From the NCBI GenBank assembly GCA_018260445.1, contig JAGLBE010000006.1:7519-59784 (forward strand): DNA of 52,266 nucleotides, given 5' to 3'. This document shows, piece by piece, positions 47,890-52,266 of the stretch (position 1 is its first letter; each line of letters begins with the position of its first letter). The notes beneath the pieces were generated by a model that saw nothing but the letters and a program-made list of their open reading frames with translations, ran no database searches and was not told the origin of the DNA. The position numbers and the translations under genes were made by a program. This stretch comes from Psychrobacter sp. (lineage in GTDB: Bacteria; Pseudomonadota; Gammaproteobacteria; Pseudomonadales; Moraxellaceae).

Positions 47890-48782
47890 TGCCAAATCTT
47901 AAACCCTCCACCTCTGCTAAAAAGACCAAAGCATTGCCGCCAAGCGGGTCGCTAAATATAGAGCCCACTGCATCCGTTACTGATGATTATGGTAGCAGAA
48001 GTGGCCTTACCCATCCGGTGTCTAAAACGGGCGGCGACTTAAGCCACGGCATTGCGCTATATCTTGAAGAAGTCAGCGTTTGGTTTGACTCGTTTAGAGC
48101 ATTGAACAATTTATCACTCTATATCGAAGAGGGTGAGCTACGCTGCATTATTGGCCCGAATGGCGCGGGTAAAACCACGCTGATGGACGTGATTACTGGC
48201 AAAACTAGGCCGACCGAAGGCAGCGCTTTTTTTGGCCAAACACATAATTTGGCAGCGTTATCTACCGAAGAGATTGCCGAAGCTGGCATTGGGCGTAAGT
48301 TTCAAAAGCCCACTGTATTTGAAAACTTCACGGTGATGGACAATTTGCTATTGGCAGCACCCAAAGACAAACGGGTGTCAAAAAGTTGGTTCACCAAAAT
48401 TGATGCCGATACCCGCAACACGCTAGACTCAACGTTGCAGCAAATTCGCTTAACCGATATGGTCAATAAACCTGCTGGGCTATTGTCGCACGGGCAAAAG
48501 CAGTGGTTAGAGATTGGTATGTTATTGGTACAAAGCCCTAAGCTTATTTTGCTCGATGAACCCGTGGCAGGTATGACTGATGCCGAAACCGAGCTGACCG
48601 CTGAGCTGTGCTTACGCCTTAAAAAAGACCATACCTTGGTGGTGGTAGAGCACGACATGACCTTTATTGCTGCCATTAGCGAAAAGGTGACGGTGTTGGC
48701 AAACGGGGCTATTTTGGCTGAGGGCACCTTGGCCGAGGTGCAGGCCGATGACGCGGTGATTGAAACCTATTTAGGCCGATAG
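47889..48782 (+). CDS. urtD: Urea ABC transporter ATP-binding protein UrtD
   Basis: ATPase of 297 residues. Walker A GPNGAGKT at 89-96, signature LSHGQKQWLEI, Walker B LILLDEPVAGMT, and the H-loop VVVEHDM. A 54-residue Ser/Thr/Lys-rich N-terminal extension precedes the ATPase domain. The ATG overlaps the urtC stop by one base, so translation is coupled. Confidence 0.95.
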   Translation: MPNLKPSTSAKKTKALPPSGSLNIEPTASVTDDYGSRSGLTHPVSKTGGDLSHGIALYLEEVSVWFDSFRALNNLSLYIEEGELRCIIGPNGAGKTTLMDVITGKTRPTEGSAFFGQTHNLAALSTEEIAEAGIGRKFQKPTVFENFTVMDNLLLAAPKDKRVSKSWFTKIDADTRNTLDSTLQQIRLTDMVNKPAGLLSHGQKQWLEIGMLLVQSPKLILLDEPVAGMTDAETELTAELCLRLKKDHTLVVVEHDMTFIAAISEKVTVLANGAILAEGTLAEVQADDAVIETYLGR

Positions 48783-48888
48783 CAAGTTGCATAAAGCTAG
48801 AACAACGTACCACTAAGCTTTAAAGCAGCATAGCATCACACTACTTTACTGATATTTAGCAGCTAAAATTACACATCAAGGGGCACCT

Positions 48889-49587
48889 ATGTTACAAGTT
48901 AATGCCATTAATCAATATTATGGCGGCAGTCACATTTTGCGTGATGTCTCATTCAATGCGCCCATCGGTGAGTGTAGTGTGGTGCTTGGGCGTAATGGCG
49001 TGGGCAAAACCACCTTGCTAAAATGCTTGATGGGTATCTTGCCCATTAAATCTGGGCAAATTTTTTTAAACGATAAAGACATCAGCAAGTTAACCCCTGA
49101 GCAGCGAGTGCGCGAGGGGCTGGCCTATGTGCCGCAAGGGCGAGATATTTTCTCGACCCTAACCGTTGAAGAAAACATTTTAATTGGTATGGCCAAGTTC
49201 TCGCAGCGTAAAGCGAGTAAAGTACCTAACCATGTGTACGAAATCTTTCCGGTACTCGATGAAATGAAGCATCGACGTGGCGGCGATTTATCAGGTGGTC
49301 AGCAGCAGCAGCTTGCTATAGCGCGGGCGTTGGTATCCGAGCCTACCGTGCTCATTTTGGATGAGCCAACCGAGGGTATTCAGCCGTCTATCATTAAAGA
49401 TATTGGCCGAGTCATCCAAGATTTAGGCCGCCAAGGCAATATGGCAATTGTGTTGGTCGAGCAGTTTTATGAGTTTGCCGAAGAGCTTGCCGATAATTAT
49501 ACGGTGTTATCACGGGGTCAAGTGGTGGCACAAGGGGCGGGCAATATGATGGCCGCAAATAATATTCAAGAATTGGTGGCGATTTAA
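48889..49587 (+). CDS. urtE: Urea ABC transporter ATP-binding protein UrtE
   Basis: Second ATPase, 232 residues. Walker A GRNGVGKT at 34-41, signature LSGGQQQQLAIARAL, Walker B VLILDEPTEGIQPSI. MLQVNAINQYYGGSHIL is UrtE-like. AAGGGG precedes the ATG; a 106-base gap to urtD. A terminator follows, so the operon ends here without ure genes. Confidence 0.95.
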   Translation: MLQVNAINQYYGGSHILRDVSFNAPIGECSVVLGRNGVGKTTLLKCLMGILPIKSGQIFLNDKDISKLTPEQRVREGLAYVPQGRDIFSTLTVEENILIGMAKFSQRKASKVPNHVYEIFPVLDEMKHRRGGDLSGGQQQQLAIARALVSEPTVLILDEPTEGIQPSIIKDIGRVIQDLGRQGNMAIVLVEQFYEFAEELADNYTVLSRGQVVAQGAGNMMAANNIQELVAI

Positions 49588-49629
49588 ACATAGGGGTTTA
49601 AATCCGTTTAGATAATCCTAATCCTATCG

Positions 49630-49660
49630 AAAAGCCGAGTACGTTAAGTGCTCGGCTTTT
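49630..49660. terminator. Terminator of the urt operon, bidirectional
   Basis: AAAAGCCGAG at 49630-49639 pairs with CTCGGCTTTT at 49651-49660, extended by inner pairs; A/T runs on both sides. Shared by urtE and the convergent DUF4139 gene. Confidence 0.92.
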
Positions 49661-49707
49661 TCTGGCTATATCATTAAGATAGGTAGCGGTGCTCATTCGC
49701 CCCCTGC

Positions 49708-51339
49708 TTATTGATGTTGCTGCAATAGCTTATCAGCAGGATAGCTTAAAGTATAACTGGTTTGCACCACTTGGCTTTGCTTTGGCGCCAATGTAAACCG
49801 CCACGCCACAATACCCGGTTTGTCATCCCACTTTGCCGTTGTAATGGGTGGCGTGTGCGTCACCGCCACTTTTATATTGTCATCTTGGCTTATGGGCTCA
49901 TCGCCTAATACCTCTAGAGTGACGGGGCGTGTATGTTGATTGGTCAATTGATACGCCTCGGTAACTGTCAATTGCTTGGTGCGGTTAAACACGCCACTGT
50001 CGCTTTGCTTATCCGCATCGGTGAGCTGTTTGACAATGATATTGGGATCCACCCCAAAGCCAATGCCTTGCTCTTTTAGGGCTTGGTAGCCATAACGCGA
50101 CTGACCAATATAGGTATCATCACGATACAGCTGCATATCGCCATCTGCCCAAGCTGGGGTCAAAAAGGGTGCTGAGGCATACCAATACGCTTTGGTCTCT
50201 TTGGAGGGGGTGCTACGTAGCCACGTCTCGCTAGTACCGGTTAATTGGTCAATCGTGGTGCGGATGCGCCGGCCATCACTTGGGATGCTAACCCGCTGCG
50301 CCAAACGATATTCACTCAGCCCATTTTTATTACTACTGTTCACGTTAAAGCTTGGCAACGGCAGTGTATTTGGGCTGGCTCCTCCATAACCTTCATCTGC
50401 TCTATCTTTAGCCATCACAATGACCGGCATATAGGCTTCTACGCTAGGGGCAGCCGCTACAGAGGATTTGCTAAAGTCGGGTTTGTCATACAACGACACG
50501 AGCGTCACATCAGGGAGCGCACTGGCGGTTTTTTGGTTGGGGTTAACGCTGCTTAATGTGAGTGGAACATTAAGCCAATTTTCTCCCGTTTGCTGGGCAA
50601 TGACAGCGGAGGCGGTTAGGGTAAGCTGCTGGGTATCGGTATTGAGGCGCGCTTGATAAGTGGGTTGCCATCCGGCACCCTGCACCTGATAATGCAGTGT
50701 CACCTTGCCACCAGTGCGGCTAGCAGCCCGTACGCTGATTTGGGTCACGGCATTATTGAGCGTGCCATTGCCGCTTGCCATCACTCGGTTCAAATCATCT
50801 TGCGCTTTGGCTTGCTGTTGTTGCAATTGTAATAGGCGTTTATTAACACTAACTGCCTGCTGCTCCAAATCTGCCGTTTGACTGCTGATAGTGCCCTCAA
50901 CCTGAACCTGCACTGCCTTAGTTAGGTTATCAAGATACGCTTTTGCCAGTTGAGCAGCGTCTAATTGCGCCTTGATATCCTCTAACACATCGCTATATTG
51001 ACGCACCGCTTTATCACCTTGATATTGACACAGCTTTGCTTGATCGCCGCTTAGCTGCTCGACACTGACCTCGCCAATACTGATGGCGTCAGGGGCTTGC
51101 ACGCTAATGCTGTCGGCCTCTATATTGGGCGATAAGCACGAAAATACCAATAACTGCTCGCCATTATTGAGACTATTGCTCGTATTAAATGGCAAGCTGC
51201 GGGTGACGCTGGCCATACCTTGATAAATAGTGACCTGCTCAATATCACTTATCGCCGCTTGGGCAAAAAAGCATGGGGTGAACACTGCCATACCAACCAA
51301 AACTGAGGCAACCAACGGATGACGCAGTATGTATGCCAT
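49708..51339 (-). CDS. DUF4139 domain protein (mucoidy-inhibitor MuiA-like)
   Basis: A 543-residue exported protein. The signal peptide ends AQA near residue 28. A beta-rich start (IEQVTIYQGMASVTRSLPF) leads a Gln-rich coiled coil (about 110-200), then the DUF4139 beta domain (VTLHYQVQGAGWQPTYQARL, with WLNVPLTLSS). Such proteins are poorly characterised; a member was linked to mucoid-colony inhibition. AAGGATAAGG precedes the ATG. Convergent to urtE. Confidence 0.9.
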   Translation of the reverse strand: MAYILRHPLVASVLVGMAVFTPCFFAQAAISDIEQVTIYQGMASVTRSLPFNTSNSLNNGEQLLVFSCLSPNIEADSISVQAPDAISIGEVSVEQLSGDQAKLCQYQGDKAVRQYSDVLEDIKAQLDAAQLAKAYLDNLTKAVQVQVEGTISSQTADLEQQAVSVNKRLLQLQQQQAKAQDDLNRVMASGNGTLNNAVTQISVRAASRTGGKVTLHYQVQGAGWQPTYQARLNTDTQQLTLTASAVIAQQTGENWLNVPLTLSSVNPNQKTASALPDVTLVSLYDKPDFSKSSVAAAPSVEAYMPVIVMAKDRADEGYGGASPNTLPLPSFNVNSSNKNGLSEYRLAQRVSIPSDGRRIRTTIDQLTGTSETWLRSTPSKETKAYWYASAPFLTPAWADGDMQLYRDDTYIGQSRYGYQALKEQGIGFGVDPNIIVKQLTDADKQSDSGVFNRTKQLTVTEAYQLTNQHTRPVTLEVLGDEPISQDDNIKVAVTHTPPITTAKWDDKPGIVAWRFTLAPKQSQVVQTSYTLSYPADKLLQQHQ

Positions 51340-51601
51340 AACCTTATCCTTATTTCTTTAATGTAAGACCCAACATTTTATCATTTATAGTCTAACCCTT
51401 TTCACGATAAATAACAGCATCGGATTGGGCAACGGTCATAATGCTATAAGAAGCGACTGACATACCTTGCTACTGTTTGGCTTAGTGACGCCTGCTTTGC
51501 TGCTACCCCGTCATGGTTATCGTTATCTTAAACGGGCTATTTTTAGACCACAATTTTTGCTATTATAAAACCATTTTATTTAGCCTTGGGCCTTGCACAT
51601 T

Positions 51602-52266
51602 ATGATGATTCATCCCCAATTTGATCCGGTTGCTTTATCCCTTGGCCCCGTTCAGGTGCATTGGTACGGTTTTATGTATCTGCTCGCCTTTGCTGCCGCT
51701 TATGGGTTGGCTTGGTACCGCAGTAAAAAACGGCTCGGTTGGACCACAGAGATGGTGTCTGACATTATCTTTTTTGGGGCATTAGGCGTCATTTTGGGGG
51801 GGCGAATCGGTTATGTGTTGTTGTATCAATTTGGGCAATTGCTGCAAAACCCCCTTTATTTGTTTAAAGTTTGGGAGGGCGGTATGTCCTTTCATGGCGG
51901 CTTTGTTGGTGTGGGCTTGGCGATGCTGTATTTTGCCCGTAAATACCACAAAAACGTGTTTAGCGTCTTAGATTTTATTGTGCCTTGTGTGGCAACTGGC
52001 TTATTGTTTGGGCGTATAGGCAATTATATTAACGGCGAGCTGTGGGGGCGGGTTTCTGATGGGGGCTACAGCTGGCTGACTTATTTTCCGCAAGCGGCGG
52101 CTGTCGATGCGACCTTAATCACCACCCATCCTGCACTGCAAAACATGATGCAGCAAGTTAATGGTAGTTACCTGCTGCCCCGTCACCCCTCACAACTCTA
52201 CGAGGCGTTGGCAGAGGGGTTACTGACCTTTACTTTGGTCTGGTGGTTTTCTGCTAAACCGCGGCC
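51602..52266 (+). CDS. lgt: Prolipoprotein diacylglyceryl transferase (3' truncated)
   Basis: Attaches diacylglycerol to lipobox cysteines. The frame is open to the window end, giving 221 residues. MMIHPQFDPVALSLGPVQVHWYG is the family start. Catalytic residues fit E. coli with an offset of 5: His98 (SFHGG), Arg138 and Asn141 (GRIGNYINGELWGR). Several lipoproteins in this window would be its substrates. The second ATG (51605) may be the true start. The gene continues outside. Confidence 0.95.
   Translation, partial: MMIHPQFDPVALSLGPVQVHWYGFMYLLAFAAAYGLAWYRSKKRLGWTTEMVSDIIFFGALGVILGGRIGYVLLYQFGQLLQNPLYLFKVWEGGMSFHGGFVGVGLAMLYFARKYHKNVFSVLDFIVPCVATGLLFGRIGNYINGELWGRVSDGGYSWLTYFPQAAAVDATLITTHPALQNMMQQVNGSYLLPRHPSQLYEALAEGLLTFTLVWWFSAKPR

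Overview
The window is an ordinary chromosomal segment of a gamma-proteobacterium of the family Moraxellaceae, most likely Psychrobacter or a close relative. Protein sequence features support this: a two-gene-fusion HisIE followed by tatABC, rpmI-rplT-pheST-ihfA, a type II (kinase-fold) homoserine kinase, ParC with Thr at the quinolone-determining Ser position, and moderate GC. Many proteins also carry Asn/Thr/Ala-rich low-complexity insertions. The genus is inferred from recall of these families, not from a search. I see no prophage, insertion sequence, CRISPR array or secretion cluster. Nearly all genes are housekeeping or metabolic.

Layout. 1-6.3 kb: parC, a DUF3298-type lipoprotein, an orphan AAA ATPase and an MHS-family transporter. 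6.6-13.5 kb: aconitase A, a DUF1622 membrane protein, homoserine kinase, a DUF2007 protein coupled to a YafJ-type glutamine amidotransferase, and a DUF2147 periplasmic protein. 13.8-18.6 kb: a small hypothetical protein, a secreted DNA/RNA endonuclease, tRNA-Ser(GGA), a membrane dCache-HAMP protein with a ruined GGDEF domain, and an RluA-type pseudouridine synthase. 19-24 kb: trxA, a 1.2-kb gene-free leader before rho, a YpfJ-type zinc metallopeptidase and an Ala-rich lipoprotein. 24-29.5 kb: the translation block rpmI-rplT-pheS-pheT-ihfA on the minus strand, without infC. 30-34.2 kb: a thioesterase-like protein, then hisIE-tatA-tatB-tatC. 34.6-43 kb: a UvrD-like helicase, an orphan lipoprotein, a VIT1/CCC1 transporter, dusC, a MAPEG protein, an OsmC protein, lepB, rppH and an NRDE/TANGO2 protein. 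43.3-49.6 kb: the urea ABC transporter operon urtABCDE. The window closes with a DUF4139 protein and the 5' part of lgt.

The most striking non-genic signal is the density of short tandem repeats. Inside genes they have periods divisible by three (6, 9, 15 bp) and add Asn-rich linkers. Between genes the periods are free, with five separate arrays of exactly 14 bp: three in the rho leader, one near 23.3 kb and one after pheS. Other leads are a sigma-54-like promoter with NtrC-like half sites before urtA, a terminator-like hairpin between urtA and urtB, a terminator between rplT and pheS without a phenylalanine leader peptide, and a 50-nt near-perfect palindrome beside the NRDE gene. I found no convincing wholly new multi-gene system; the best candidates are the degenerate GGDEF sensor, the repeat family and the rho leader.
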